DNA of 44,514 nucleotides from an uncultured candidate division WPS-2 bacterium (GTDB lineage: Bacteria; Vulcanimicrobiota; Vulcanimicrobiia; Vulcanimicrobiales; Vulcanimicrobiaceae): NCBI GenBank assembly GCA_937910425.1, contig CALEOJ010000386.1:1-44514 (forward strand). The letters are read 5' to 3'. How positions within the stretch are numbered: the first letter of the stretch is position 1; every line of letters begins with the position of its first letter. Of the stretch, positions 11,580 through 19,026 are shown one piece after another. The notes under the pieces were generated by a model that saw nothing but the letters and a program-made list of their open reading frames with translations, ran no database searches and was not told where the DNA came from. Both the position numbers and the translations under genes were made by a program.

Positions 11580-12185
11580 CTACCGCGCGGTCGGGTGCAC
11601 GGAAACCGGATAGCCGGCACTCAGCAGCGCGACGATCGAGGATGGGGTGAGCACGTCGACCGTGCCGCTCCGCGGTCGTCGCAGCCTCGCCGTATAGCCA
11701 CCGTCACTCCACGCGAGCAGCTCGTCTCGCCACACGAGCCACGCCGCCCCGTCGAGTGCGATGTAGGCACCGTCCGGCAACGCTGCGAGCGGCGCAGGAT
11801 ACGTGCGCTTCCGGCGGCCCTCGAGGCGCTCCGCCTGTAGCATTCGGTCCATCGAGTCCGCGTTTGCCGGCGCGCCGTGACACGCTTCCCAGAGCGCGCG
11901 AAAACGCTGATAGTCGGCGTACCGGCACTGCGCGCACGGACGATGTCCCGCTGCGAACGCCGTCGCTTCGTCGAGAAAGAACAGCTCGGTCCACCGCCGC
12001 GGCCGCATGACCATGCGGTACCGGCCGCGGAACTCCGTACGGCAAGCGATCCAGCGCCGCACCTGCCACGGGCGAACGATCCTGCGCGCGTCATCGTGCA
12101 GGACGCCGCGATTTCCCATCAGCAGGCCGCGTCCGGCGACCGCGACGAGATCGCCGAACGGCGTGACCCGATTCTGGAGCAGCAT
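11580..12185 (-). CDS. Conserved hypothetical protein with a His/Cys motif
   Basis: The sequence from MLLQNRVTPFGD onward reads as a conserved bacterial family of about 190-200 aa with unknown function. Conserved-looking blocks are LLMGNRG, an HDDARRI segment, a TELFFLDEATAFAAGHRPC stretch and CAQCRYADYQRF. The Cys-x2-Cys next to a His could bind metal, but this is unproven. The ORF track extends 44 codons further upstream; that part is Arg-rich and unlike the family, so the ATG at 12185 is preferred although no strong ribosome binding site precedes it. The gene converges on phosphoketolase and diverges from the exported protein at 12298. Confidence 0.75.
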   Translation of the reverse strand: MLLQNRVTPFGDLVAVAGRGLLMGNRGVLHDDARRIVRPWQVRRWIACRTEFRGRYRMVMRPRRWTELFFLDEATAFAAGHRPCAQCRYADYQRFRALWEACHGAPANADSMDRMLQAERLEGRRKRTYPAPLAALPDGAYIALDGAAWLVWRDELLAWSDGGYTARLRRPRSGTVDVLTPSSIVALLSAGYPVSVHPTAR

Positions 12186-12297
12186 GAAGACGACGTTCAC
12201 GTTCCCAACGAGATGCGGCGCTATCAACCGAGCGTGCGCTTGTCGACGAGGACGCATGCGAAACGACGTCGAGCCGGGCGTGGTTGTACGGCGTACC

Positions 12298-12702
12298 ATG
12301 AACAAGACGATGCGCATCGCGACGGCGACCGCGGGTCTGCTCGCCGCGTTCGCTCTGCCGCTGGTTGCGCAGGCAGCGACGACGACCAGCGCTCCTGCTC
12401 AGCATTTCAATCTGCAGACGCGGATGTTCGACCGTTACCACGCAGGCGAGTACGACGGTCAGCTCGTGCTCACGATCTATCCGAACGGGATCGTACAGGG
12501 CACCTACCGCCCTAGCGACGGCGGCGTGCGCACGGTGACGGGCGGCGTCGACGGCGAGAACATCTGGCTCGACATCGGACAGAGCCGCCCGCTTCACTGG
12601 ACCGGCACGTTCGTCAAGGGCGTCCTCGACATGGTCGCCGCGATCTCCGGTCCCGATACCTACTCGCTCCAGTCGGTCGGAAGCGTCACGACGGGCAAGT
12701 AG
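12298..12702 (+). CDS. Small exported protein of unknown function
   Basis: 134 aa with a clear Sec signal peptide: a basic start (MNKTMR), a hydrophobic stretch to about residue 20 and an AQA-type cleavage site. The mature part of about 110 aa is rich in beta-type sequence (YDGQLVLTIYPNGIVQGTYRP) and Gly/Asp turns, suggesting a small beta fold outside the cytoplasm. No family was recognised. The ATG at 12298 sits after a plausible region of about 110 bases shared with the divergent gene. The longer ORF-track version (from 12007) runs through that neighbouring gene and is rejected. Confidence 0.8.
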   Translation: MNKTMRIATATAGLLAAFALPLVAQAATTTSAPAQHFNLQTRMFDRYHAGEYDGQLVLTIYPNGIVQGTYRPSDGGVRTVTGGVDGENIWLDIGQSRPLHWTGTFVKGVLDMVAAISGPDTYSLQSVGSVTTGK

Positions 12703-12765
12703 CGGATGTCGCCGCGCTAGGCGTTCGGGTCGGGACGGCCTTCGAGCGCGAGAAGACAGCCAATC

Positions 12766-13863
12766 TCAAGAACCACGGCTGGCTGCGAGCCAGCGCATCA
12801 CCGATTCCGGCGTCACCACGCCGACGGCCACTCCCTGTGGGTTCGTCAACGCGACGGCATGCGCTTTGTTCCGCGCCATGTGTCCGATCGCGTCGTCGGC
12901 GGATGTCGTCGTCGGGACCTCGTCGAGATCCTCGACGCGCGTCATGAGCACCGTCACGTAGTTCCGCTCGCGCTCGTCATCGGGGAGTTGGCTCAGCTGG
13001 TCGTACGAGACGAGGCCGAGGACCCGATCTCCGAGGAGCACCGGCAACGCGCGCATGCCCGCGTGCTGGAATGCTTCGAGCGCTCCGTTCGCGCGCGCAT
13101 CCGCGGGGATCGCGAATTCCGCCGAGATCGCCAGTTCGGCGGCGCTGTGACCTTGCATCGCTCGCGAGAGCGCGATCCGCGTCTGCTCGGCGCTGCCGGC
13201 TTGGAGTAAGAACCAGCCGATGAACGTCGTCCACAATCCGGCGCCGACGTTGTACGCAAGCGCCTCGAATATCCCGAAGGCGACGATCGTGCCGGCCAAG
13301 AAACGGCCCGTGATCACCGTGATCGAGGTCGCGCGCTCGCGGCTTCCACCGATGCGCCACACGAGCGAGTGGAGCACGCGACCACCGTCCAGCGGATACG
13401 CCGGGATGAGATTGAAGATGGCGAGCGCGACGTTGACGTACGCCAGATAGCCGAACAAGACGCCCAACGGCGAGTTCGGTCCGAGCGCCTCCGCGCATCC
13501 GAAGAAGACCGCGCCGACGACGAGGCTCGTCAACGGCCCGACCGCGGAGATCCACGCCTCGCCCGGTGCGTCGTTGACCTCGTCCTCGAACATCGAGACC
13601 CCGCCGAAGATGAAGAGCATGATCCCCCGGACGCGAATCCCCCGCGCGCGGGCGACGAGTGAGTGGGCGAGCTCGTGGACGAGCACGCTCGCAAAGAACA
13701 GCACCGAGCCGATCACCCCGAGGACGATCCTGCCCGGAATCCCGAGCTCCGTCCGATGCAGCGGCCCGGTCGGGTCTGCCAGCGACCACGCCACGAGGGC
13801 AAACACGAAGATCCAGCTCAGGCTTACGCTGATCTCGATCCCGAACACCGACCCGATGCGCAA
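12766..13863 (-). CDS. Site-2 protease family M50 metalloprotease with CBS domains
   Basis: An intramembrane zinc protease (Rip/SpoIVFB type). Several transmembrane segments; the zinc motif HELAH (HExxH) lies in the second hydrophobic segment and the third zinc ligand in NLIPAYPLDGGRV (NPxDG-type). A C-terminal part of about 130 aa forms a CBS pair, which usually binds adenosine nucleotides, so cleavage may respond to energy state. Start choice: a perfect AGGAGGG lies just upstream of a TTG at 13863; the ORF-track GTG at 13896 lies before that site and is less likely. Substrates are typically anti-sigma factors; none is visible nearby. CBS-containing members are common in hypoxia or dormancy clusters. 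Confidence 0.92.
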   Translation of the reverse strand: MRIGSVFGIEISVSLSWIFVFALVAWSLADPTGPLHRTELGIPGRIVLGVIGSVLFFASVLVHELAHSLVARARGIRVRGIMLFIFGGVSMFEDEVNDAPGEAWISAVGPLTSLVVGAVFFGCAEALGPNSPLGVLFGYLAYVNVALAIFNLIPAYPLDGGRVLHSLVWRIGGSRERATSITVITGRFLAGTIVAFGIFEALAYNVGAGLWTTFIGWFLLQAGSAEQTRIALSRAMQGHSAAELAISAEFAIPADARANGALEAFQHAGMRALPVLLGDRVLGLVSYDQLSQLPDDERERNYVTVLMTRVEDLDEVPTTTSADDAIGHMARNKAHAVALTNPQGVAVGVVTPESVMRWLAASRGS

Positions 13864-13949
13864 AGCGATCCCTCCTGGGGTTGCCTGCCGCCTCACGGGT
13901 GCGAGCGGTTACCGGCAAGTCCCATCCGCGAAGCTAACGAGCGTGCGGG

Positions 13950-14219
13950 TTACAGCGGTTTATAGCCGACCAGGGTGGGGCCAGTCTTGACGTGCTCGAT
14001 CGTAATTTCGCAGGAATCGCGAGGTCCAGCCCCATCGAGGCCGGCCTTGTCCGACGGTTCACGCAGGTTCACTGCGCCTAAGGAAATCGTCTGTCCATTA
14101 TCGAGAGTAAACTGGTACTCGTTGCGCTTGGCCTTATGGAGAAACTTCATCTCATCAAAGCGGGCGCGGTACGTACCTGCTTCAATGGCGGCTCGGGAAC
14201 GAGGATCAGGTCGGCTCAT
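13950..14219 (-). CDS. Small hypothetical protein
   Basis: 89 aa from the ATG at 14219; the longer ORF-track start adds an Arg/Gly-rich stretch unlike the rest. The protein has no signal peptide or membrane segment. A part such as EYQFTLDNGQTISLGAVNLREP suggests a small beta-rich fold. No family was recognised. Codon use and the ordered sequence support a real gene. It stands alone between the site-2 protease and an unclear intergenic stretch. Confidence 0.6.
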   Translation of the reverse strand: MSRPDPRSRAAIEAGTYRARFDEMKFLHKAKRNEYQFTLDNGQTISLGAVNLREPSDKAGLDGAGPRDSCEITIEHVKTGPTLVGYKPL

Positions 14220-14313
14220 CACGTCCTGTGAACCCCAAATCCGCCGCGGCCGTTGCAAGCCGCCCCTCCGGCGCCTGCCCACCAGTCCGCCTGCGCTGCT
14301 CGGCCTCTGTATC

Positions 14314-14556
14314 GTGATCGGCGTGATTCAGGCCGTGGTGCGCGCCCAAACGCACGCGCTACCGACGAGGGTAGTGCCGGTCGTTCCACAGTTCGCCTCG
14401 ACCATTGACGCGCAGTACCATGAGTGCGTCCCGCTGGGGTGGTTCCCCGACAGCCGTCCCTGGCGCGGCTACTTCCCCGGCTCCAACGCGGACGTGGCCG
14501 ATACGGGCGTTGGCGGGACGAACGGTCATCCCTCAGAGATCCGAGCGAGCGAATGA
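14314..14556 (+). CDS. Candidate small exported or membrane protein
   Basis: The stretch 14220-14657 has no clear gene, but one plus-strand frame reads protein-like: a hydrophobic segment (CIVIGVIQAVV) followed by HALPTRVVPVVPQ and QYHECVPLGWFPDSRPWRG, ending in TGA at 14554. No ATG precedes it in frame; the GTG at 14314 is the nearest start, and a GTG at 14228 lies in another frame, so the gene could be frameshifted or truncated. No family was recognised. The alternative is chance coding in noncoding DNA. Confidence 0.25.
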   Translation: MIGVIQAVVRAQTHALPTRVVPVVPQFASTIDAQYHECVPLGWFPDSRPWRGYFPGSNADVADTGVGGTNGHPSEIRASE

Positions 14557-14657
14557 CGGCAGTCTCATCCACGCCGTACCGATCCCAATTGGTGTCGGCG
14601 TCGCCTTTTGTATCATAACGATCGCCGATGCTTGCTCTAGCAAAGCGACACTCCTGG

Positions 14658-15671
14658 CTATAGCCGAACGCTGCGGCGCGGCTCGCTATCGAGATCGGCC
14701 ATCGCGCGCGCGGGGTAACGCTCGCCCGCCGCGGCGTCCTTTGGTACGGAGGCCTCGATAGCGGCGATCTCCGAAGAGTCGAGGGTGACGTCGAGGGCAT
14801 CGAGCGCCTCCGCGAGTTGCGCGCGCGTGCGCGAACCGACGAGCGGTACGATATCGTCGCCACGGTGCAATACCCAGGCGATCGCGACCTGCGCGACCGT
14901 GACGCCCTTTGATTCCGCGAGCGTGCGCAGGTGATCGACGAGCTGCAGATTGCGGTCGAGGTTCTCGCCTTGGAACCGCGGGCTCACTGCACGGAAATCC
15001 CCCTCTGTCGGGCGGTCTTTCGTCCAGTGTCCGCTGATCAAGCCTCGCGAGAGGACGCCGTAGGCAGTCACGCCGACGCCCAGCTCGCGGCACGCCGGCA
15101 GAATCGTCTCCTCGATCCCGCGCGAAATCAACGAGTACTCGATCTGCAGGTCGCAGATGGGGTGGACGGCAGAAGCCCGGCGAATCGTTTCGGCCGAAAC
15201 CTCCGAGAGCCCGATGTAGCGCACGTATCCGGCCTGCACCATCTCCGCGAGCGCGCCGACGGTTTCTTCGATCGGCACGTTCGGATCGAGGCGTGCCGGC
15301 CGGTAGATGTCGACGTGATCGGTCCCAAGCCGCACGAGGGTCTGGGCCAAGGAGTTCTTCACGGCTCCGGGCCGGGCGTCGTAACCGACCCAGGCGCCGG
15401 CGGGGTCGCGTAACGCCCCGAACTTCACGCTGATCACGACGTCGTCGCGGTTGCGGCCGGCAAGGGCCTCGTGGATCAAGAGTTCGTTGTGGCCGCTGCC
15501 GTAGAAATCTCCGGTGTCGAGCAGGGTGATCCCGGCATCCAGCGCGGCGTGGATCGTGGCGATGCTCTCGGCCCGGTCTGCGGGACCGTACATATGGGAC
15601 ATGCCCATGGTGCCCAAGCCGATCGTCGAGACCGTCGGGCCGTTGCTTCCAAGCGTGCGTGATTCAGTCAA
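14658..15671 (-). CDS. Aldo/keto reductase
   Basis: An NADPH-dependent (beta/alpha)8-barrel oxidoreductase of about 337 aa, related to the YajO/AKR13-type branch. Visible: the start SRTLGSNGPTVSTIGLGTMGM, LLDTGDFYGSGHNE with catalytic Asp and Tyr, VISVKFG with catalytic Lys, and the NADPH-binding C-terminal LVGSRTRAQL. The usual catalytic His position reads DIYRPARLDP, so His is replaced, as in some relatives of this branch. The TTG at 15671 gives a start that fits the family; the ORF-track ATG at 15758 adds 29 unrelated residues. It is a single gene, with no operon partner visible. The substrate is unknown. Confidence 0.92.
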   Translation of the reverse strand: MTESRTLGSNGPTVSTIGLGTMGMSHMYGPADRAESIATIHAALDAGITLLDTGDFYGSGHNELLIHEALAGRNRDDVVISVKFGALRDPAGAWVGYDARPGAVKNSLAQTLVRLGTDHVDIYRPARLDPNVPIEETVGALAEMVQAGYVRYIGLSEVSAETIRRASAVHPICDLQIEYSLISRGIEETILPACRELGVGVTAYGVLSRGLISGHWTKDRPTEGDFRAVSPRFQGENLDRNLQLVDHLRTLAESKGVTVAQVAIAWVLHRGDDIVPLVGSRTRAQLAEALDALDVTLDSSEIAAIEASVPKDAAAGERYPARAMADLDSEPRRSVRL

Positions 15672-15837
15672 GGACTCGTACCTTCGGAAGATGTGTGACA
15701 ATTGACGACGAATGTAAGCTATCACAAACGCGCAAATCACGATAACCCGCTCGGCCACAAGGGTACACGTTTAGAACCGGTTAGAAGGTTCCGGCTACGA
15801 GCTGGCCGAGCGGACGGCGAAAATCAACGGGTGGTCC

Positions 15838-16638
15838 TTGGATATGTTCTATTCATCCGTCACGGGCGTCGTGATACGTTCACAGGGCGCAATCCGGCGC
15901 GCCACGTTTGCGTTTGTCGTAACGGCGCTGGCGTTCGCCTGCGCCGGATGCAATAGCGGCAGAGCCGCGCAGCAAGGGCCCCCGCCGCCGCTCGTCCAGC
16001 GTGCGGAGCACGACTCCCCGGATTCGTTCTCGCCGGCGGAGACGCTCGCCGCGTCGAGCGTGGCGATAATTGGAAGCCCGACCAATACCGGCAGAGCAGA
16101 CGCGCTCGAACCGCGCTATCGAGTTGGGGCAGAGAAGGTCGTATTCAGCGTCGCGCCGCGAAACGTCTCGAGCTCCATCACGGTGTTCGGGAGCAACATT
16201 CTCCGCCTGCGCGACAATGAGAAAGTGCTGCTAGCGCTAAGCCCTTCGATCGAGGACGCCATTTCGTTCCAGTTCACGACGCGAGTGTCGGCGGTCGGGT
16301 TTCTTCGGGAACACGACGTCGACTTTCGTTCCATTGACGGAGGGCTTGTCACCTTTCCCATAGCGCCGGATTCGAGCGTCGGTTGCTTCGCAGCGGCGAA
16401 TCCCGCGAGCGGCTGTCGTGCGGCGCTCCTCGCCCGGTTCGGCATCCGGTCACCGCGGCAGCAGCGCGTTTACGACGAACTGCTGCGAGAGAGTCCGGCG
16501 GGCGGCGTCATGTGGATTCACGCTTACCGCCGGACGCACGCCGCCTTTCCCGATCGGCTTTGCTCACGAATCGTCACCGTCCATTGCGCATCTGCGCAGG
16601 CCTTTTTTAAGGCCGCTCACCTTGACCTCAAGGTGTGA
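15838..16638 (+). CDS. Exported hypothetical protein, lipoprotein-like start
   Basis: 266 aa. Basic residues (RSQGAIRRAT) precede a hydrophobic stretch ending in FACAGC, so the protein is exported and may be lipid-modified, although the lipobox is not canonical. The mature part is polar, with a Pro/Gln-rich linker followed by a domain with mixed strand and helix patterns (VVFSVAPRNVSSSITVFG, GVMWIHAYRRTH). No family was recognised. The stop at 16638 lies 15 bases before a second small lipoprotein gene, so the two are probably co-transcribed. Confidence 0.7.
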   Translation: MDMFYSSVTGVVIRSQGAIRRATFAFVVTALAFACAGCNSGRAAQQGPPPPLVQRAEHDSPDSFSPAETLAASSVAIIGSPTNTGRADALEPRYRVGAEKVVFSVAPRNVSSSITVFGSNILRLRDNEKVLLALSPSIEDAISFQFTTRVSAVGFLREHDVDFRSIDGGLVTFPIAPDSSVGCFAAANPASGCRAALLARFGIRSPRQQRVYDELLRESPAGGVMWIHAYRRTHAAFPDRLCSRIVTVHCASAQAFFKAAHLDLKV

Positions 16639-16653
16639 CACCGGAAGGAAAGT

Positions 16654-16788
16654 ATGTCGAACAAGCTTTGGTCCGCGGTGGCGATCTTGCTTTCGATCCC
16701 ATTGACCGGTTGCGGCCCGGTCGGGGGTGGCTCGAATCCAGGTCCGAATCGCCAATCGCCCTTCGAGAGTCGGCGCGTCCGATCATGA
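16654..16788 (+). CDS. Small lipoprotein, 44 aa
   Basis: Too short for the ORF track. The ATG at 16654 is preceded by GGAAGGAAAG, a strong ribosome binding site. The protein starts MSNKLW, has a hydrophobic core and a textbook lipobox LTGC, then a short Gly/Pro/Asn tail and a basic end. Secretion and lipid attachment are therefore likely. It follows the exported protein by 15 bases. The IS3 relic begins about 100 bases downstream, so this may be the surviving N terminus of a longer lipoprotein or a genuine small one. Confidence 0.6.
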   Translation: MSNKLWSAVAILLSIPLTGCGPVGGGSNPGPNRQSPFESRRVRS

Positions 16789-16889
16789 GGAGTTTGGCTC
16801 CGCCGAAGCGGAAGAAGCGCAGCGGTGTCCGCTAGCCGCTGCGGAGCGAAATCTGGCGCGCGACTAGGTGCCGCCTCTTCGAACCTGCG

Positions 16890-17137
16890 TGGCCGCTCTC
16901 CAACAGCCTCACCACTGATTTCTGCATCGACGCGGTCGAGGAAGCGATCGCGAAGTTCGGCTCGCCGGACATCTTCAACACCGATCAGGGCTCGCAGTTC
17001 ACGAGAGCGCCTCGGAGGCCAAGTACTTCATCGGGCGGTACATCAACTTCTACAATCAGCTACGACCGCATTCGTCTCTCGACGGCCGGGCGCCGGACGC
17101 GGCATATTTCGATCCGCCGACCGCAAAGGCGACGTAA
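16890..17137 (+). pseudogene. IS3-family transposase (OrfB) remnant
   Basis: Two pieces of an IS3-type integrase-core transposase in different frames. The first, WPLSNSLTTDFCIDAVEEAI then SPDIFNTDQGSQFT, is the DDE core around the second Asp. After a deletion and frame change the second piece reads YFIGRYINFYNQLRPHSSLDG and ends in TAA at 17135, the family's C terminus. The N-terminal half, the stretch before the catalytic Glu and OrfA are missing, so it cannot move itself. It lies directly left of the first broken MBL gene copy. The end ACGGTCATCA near 17150 could be a decayed insertion-sequence terminus. Confidence 0.85.
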
Positions 17138-17185
17138 CCGGGACGGTCATCACATAACGGGTGCCGATTTCGTGTCCGAATAACC

Positions 17186-17327
17186 GGCGCCACCTCTGGT
17201 CGGTGCGGTACACGGTCGCTCCGACACCGCGTAGTGTCGCAAGCGTCGTTGCCGCGGGGTGCCCGAACAGGTTGTGTCGGCCGACGCTAATGAGTGCGTA
17301 TCGCGGGTGGACGGCGGCCACGAAGCG
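17186..17327 (-). pseudogene. MBL-fold hydrolase gene fragment, copy 1 (C-terminal part)
   Basis: About 140 bases that match the 3' part of the intact gene at 43671-44514 and of copy 2 at 31094. The minus strand reads HPRYALISVGRHNLFGHPAATTLATL, nearly identical to copy 2. All zinc-binding motifs are missing and the frame runs into unrelated sequence after YRTD, so it is dead. It sits between the IS3 relic and the end of the cco operon and has the same orientation as the other copies. Confidence 0.8.
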
Positions 17328-17411
17328 TGGTATGCTACGCGCCGACAGCGGCTGCTTGGTTCAGACGGCGGCGTCGAAGCGGCGTGGATCGATGTCGATC
17401 TCTCCAAGCGC

Positions 17412-18263
17412 TTAGCGTGCACGTTTTACGTCGTCGGGACTGATGATCGGTGAGTTGTTTCCCCACGACGTGCGTTCATGATCGATGATCGCGGCGATGT
17501 CGTTATCGCTGAGTTGTGGAAACGCCGGCATCTGACTTGCATACGGCTTCCCGACGATCGTCTTACCATGAAGTCCGTGCAAGACTATGCCGATGTGCGA
17601 CTCCGGGTCCTTCGCGGTGACGACCGGATCGCCGGCGAGCGCAGGAAAAGCCCCCGGAACGCCCACGCCGTTCACCCCGTGGCATGCCGAGCAGTTGGTC
17701 GTGTACAGTTGCGGCCCGGTCGCCGCATAGTCGAAGCCGGCCGCGACGCCATGCCCGCTGTACGTCGTCGGAGCCTTTTCGCCCATCGGCATGTTTGCTG
17801 CCGCAACGGCATTAGGCGCGTCCCCTTGAAGGAACGCGGTCGGCTGCTGAAACTCGGTCAGTCCGTACCAGCCAGCCCACGCGGCGATGAGCGCCGACAT
17901 GACCCACGTCCACACGGGAATCGGCCCGCTGGACTCGGCACGCACCGGGTCGAACGGCTCATTGGCACTGAACGCGTTGAGGGCGAGCTCGAGCCGTCCG
18001 CTGACGCGCTCGTTCGCGCGCAGCCCCGTGACGGTAATTCCAGGACCGTTCTGAACGACGAAGGGAATCACTCGTACCCCGGCGTTGCCGAGCGCATCCT
18101 GTGCCCGGACACGTAACACATGGGGCCCGTCTTCAAGCGCGGTCGTGTCGAGTTCGGCCGTCGCCGGGGGATGATACGTCGCGAGCGGTTCCGTCGCATC
18201 GTCCAGATAGACGCTGAGGGAGACGGTCTCGCCGCTCTCCGGACGACCGTCCGGCGGCTGCAT
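17412..18263 (-). CDS. cbb3-oxidase cytochrome c subunit (CcoP-like) with N-terminal Ig-like domain
   Basis: 283 aa. Residues 1-105 form a beta-rich Ig-like module (VSLSVYLDDATEP, HVLRVRAQDALGNAG). Residues 114-135 are one transmembrane helix (PIPVWTWVMSALIAAWAGW). From about 180 comes one class I cytochrome c domain with haem motif CSACH (191-195) and axial Met in QMPAF (Met245). Normal CcoP has two haem c domains; here there is only one. The start overlaps the preceding small subunit gene by one base (TGATG). The protein would pass electrons to the CcoN/CcoO core. The Ig-like part before the helix, with no signal peptide, is unusual for this subunit. Confidence 0.88.
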   Translation of the reverse strand: MQPPDGRPESGETVSLSVYLDDATEPLATYHPPATAELDTTALEDGPHVLRVRAQDALGNAGVRVIPFVVQNGPGITVTGLRANERVSGRLELALNAFSANEPFDPVRAESSGPIPVWTWVMSALIAAWAGWYGLTEFQQPTAFLQGDAPNAVAAANMPMGEKAPTTYSGHGVAAGFDYAATGPQLYTTNCSACHGVNGVGVPGAFPALAGDPVVTAKDPESHIGIVLHGLHGKTIVGKPYASQMPAFPQLSDNDIAAIIDHERTSWGNNSPIISPDDVKRAR

Positions 18264-18439
18264 CAGCGGTCGTCCTTAAAGATGAGGTTTTTGGGGTGGT
18301 CGGGCGCAGTCTCGCCGGGCCAGAACGTTACGCGAAAGGCCAGCACGAACGCGAGCAGGGTGACGAGCGCGCCGGCGATCACGACGATCGTTCCCAAAAG
18401 GTCGCCGCCGGGCGGGGGCCCCATCTGCATACCGCTCAT
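18263..18439 (-). CDS. Small single-helix membrane subunit of the cbb3 cluster
   Basis: 58 aa, too short for the ORF track as a separate entry and merged there into a shadow. Starts MSGMQMGPPPGG, has one helix (LLGTIVVIAGALVTLLAFVLAF), then a short tail with FWPGETAPDHP. Its ATG overlaps the ccoO stop (ATGA) and its stop overlaps the ccoP-like start, so translation is coupled. The size and position match a CcoQ-like or assembly subunit, but sequence identity to CcoQ is not evident, so no symbol is given. Confidence 0.75.
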   Translation of the reverse strand: MSGMQMGPPPGGDLLGTIVVIAGALVTLLAFVLAFRVTFWPGETAPDHPKNLIFKDDR

Positions 18440-19026
18440 GGTGATGGCGCGCGTGACGGAAGGGGCGGCTGCTTGAGTGACTTCAGGTAGGCCACGAGAT
18501 CTTGCTCCTCGTGCGTGGCGACGATGACTTTCCCCGGTGGCGCGTACTCCGGCGGAACGCTGACGACGACGTCGTCGGGCGCGGCGTGGTCCTTGGCGAC
18601 GAACATCCATGGATATGCCGGCATGATCGATCCGTGCACGAGCGCGCGCGGTTCGTAGAGGTGGATCGACTGCCAGACGTCGCTCGGCTGGCGTACTCCG
18701 ATGTTGCTCAAGTCGGGTCCCGTCCGCTCGGAACCGAGCAGCTGCGGCGTCGAGAACGCGTAGTCGCCCCCCCTCGAAGGTCGACCCCAGACCCGATCTT
18801 GCGCCAGCGGGCGGACCTGCTGCGTGTGGCAGTACGAACACCCCTCGCCGACGTACACATCGCGTCCGCGTGCGGCTGCCGCATCGAGCGGGACGAGCCC
18901 CGGGGTAGGTGGCGTCTTCGACAAGATCGTGCCGGGGATGACTCCCATGACGAGCGCCATAAAGGCATAGACGCCCGCGGCACTCAGCACAAGCACGCGT
19001 ACGTTGTCCATGCCGCGCCGTTTCAC
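18436..19026 (-). CDS. ccoO: cbb3-type cytochrome c oxidase subunit II (CcoO/FixO)
   Basis: 196 aa: an N-terminal membrane anchor (about 9-30), then a mono-haem cytochrome c domain with CSYCHTQQVRPL (haem Cys63/Cys66, His67), a signature of FixO/CcoO. The segment around RTGPDLSNIGVRQPSDVW and SIMPAYPWMF, with the axial Met, also matches the family. It carries electrons to the CcoN active site in the periplasm. The GTG start at 19026 overlaps the ccoN stop (GTGA); an ATG 5 codons in is also possible. It is slightly short for the family. Confidence 0.93.
   Translation of the reverse strand: MKRRGMDNVRVLVLSAAGVYAFMALVMGVIPGTILSKTPPTPGLVPLDAAAARGRDVYVGEGCSYCHTQQVRPLAQDRVWGRPSRGGDYAFSTPQLLGSERTGPDLSNIGVRQPSDVWQSIHLYEPRALVHGSIMPAYPWMFVAKDHAAPDDVVVSVPPEYAPPGKVIVATHEEQDLVAYLKSLKQPPLPSRAPSP

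Noticed and set aside
10253-11650. 465-aa plus-strand ORF
   Set aside because: Out-of-frame shadow of phosphoketolase.
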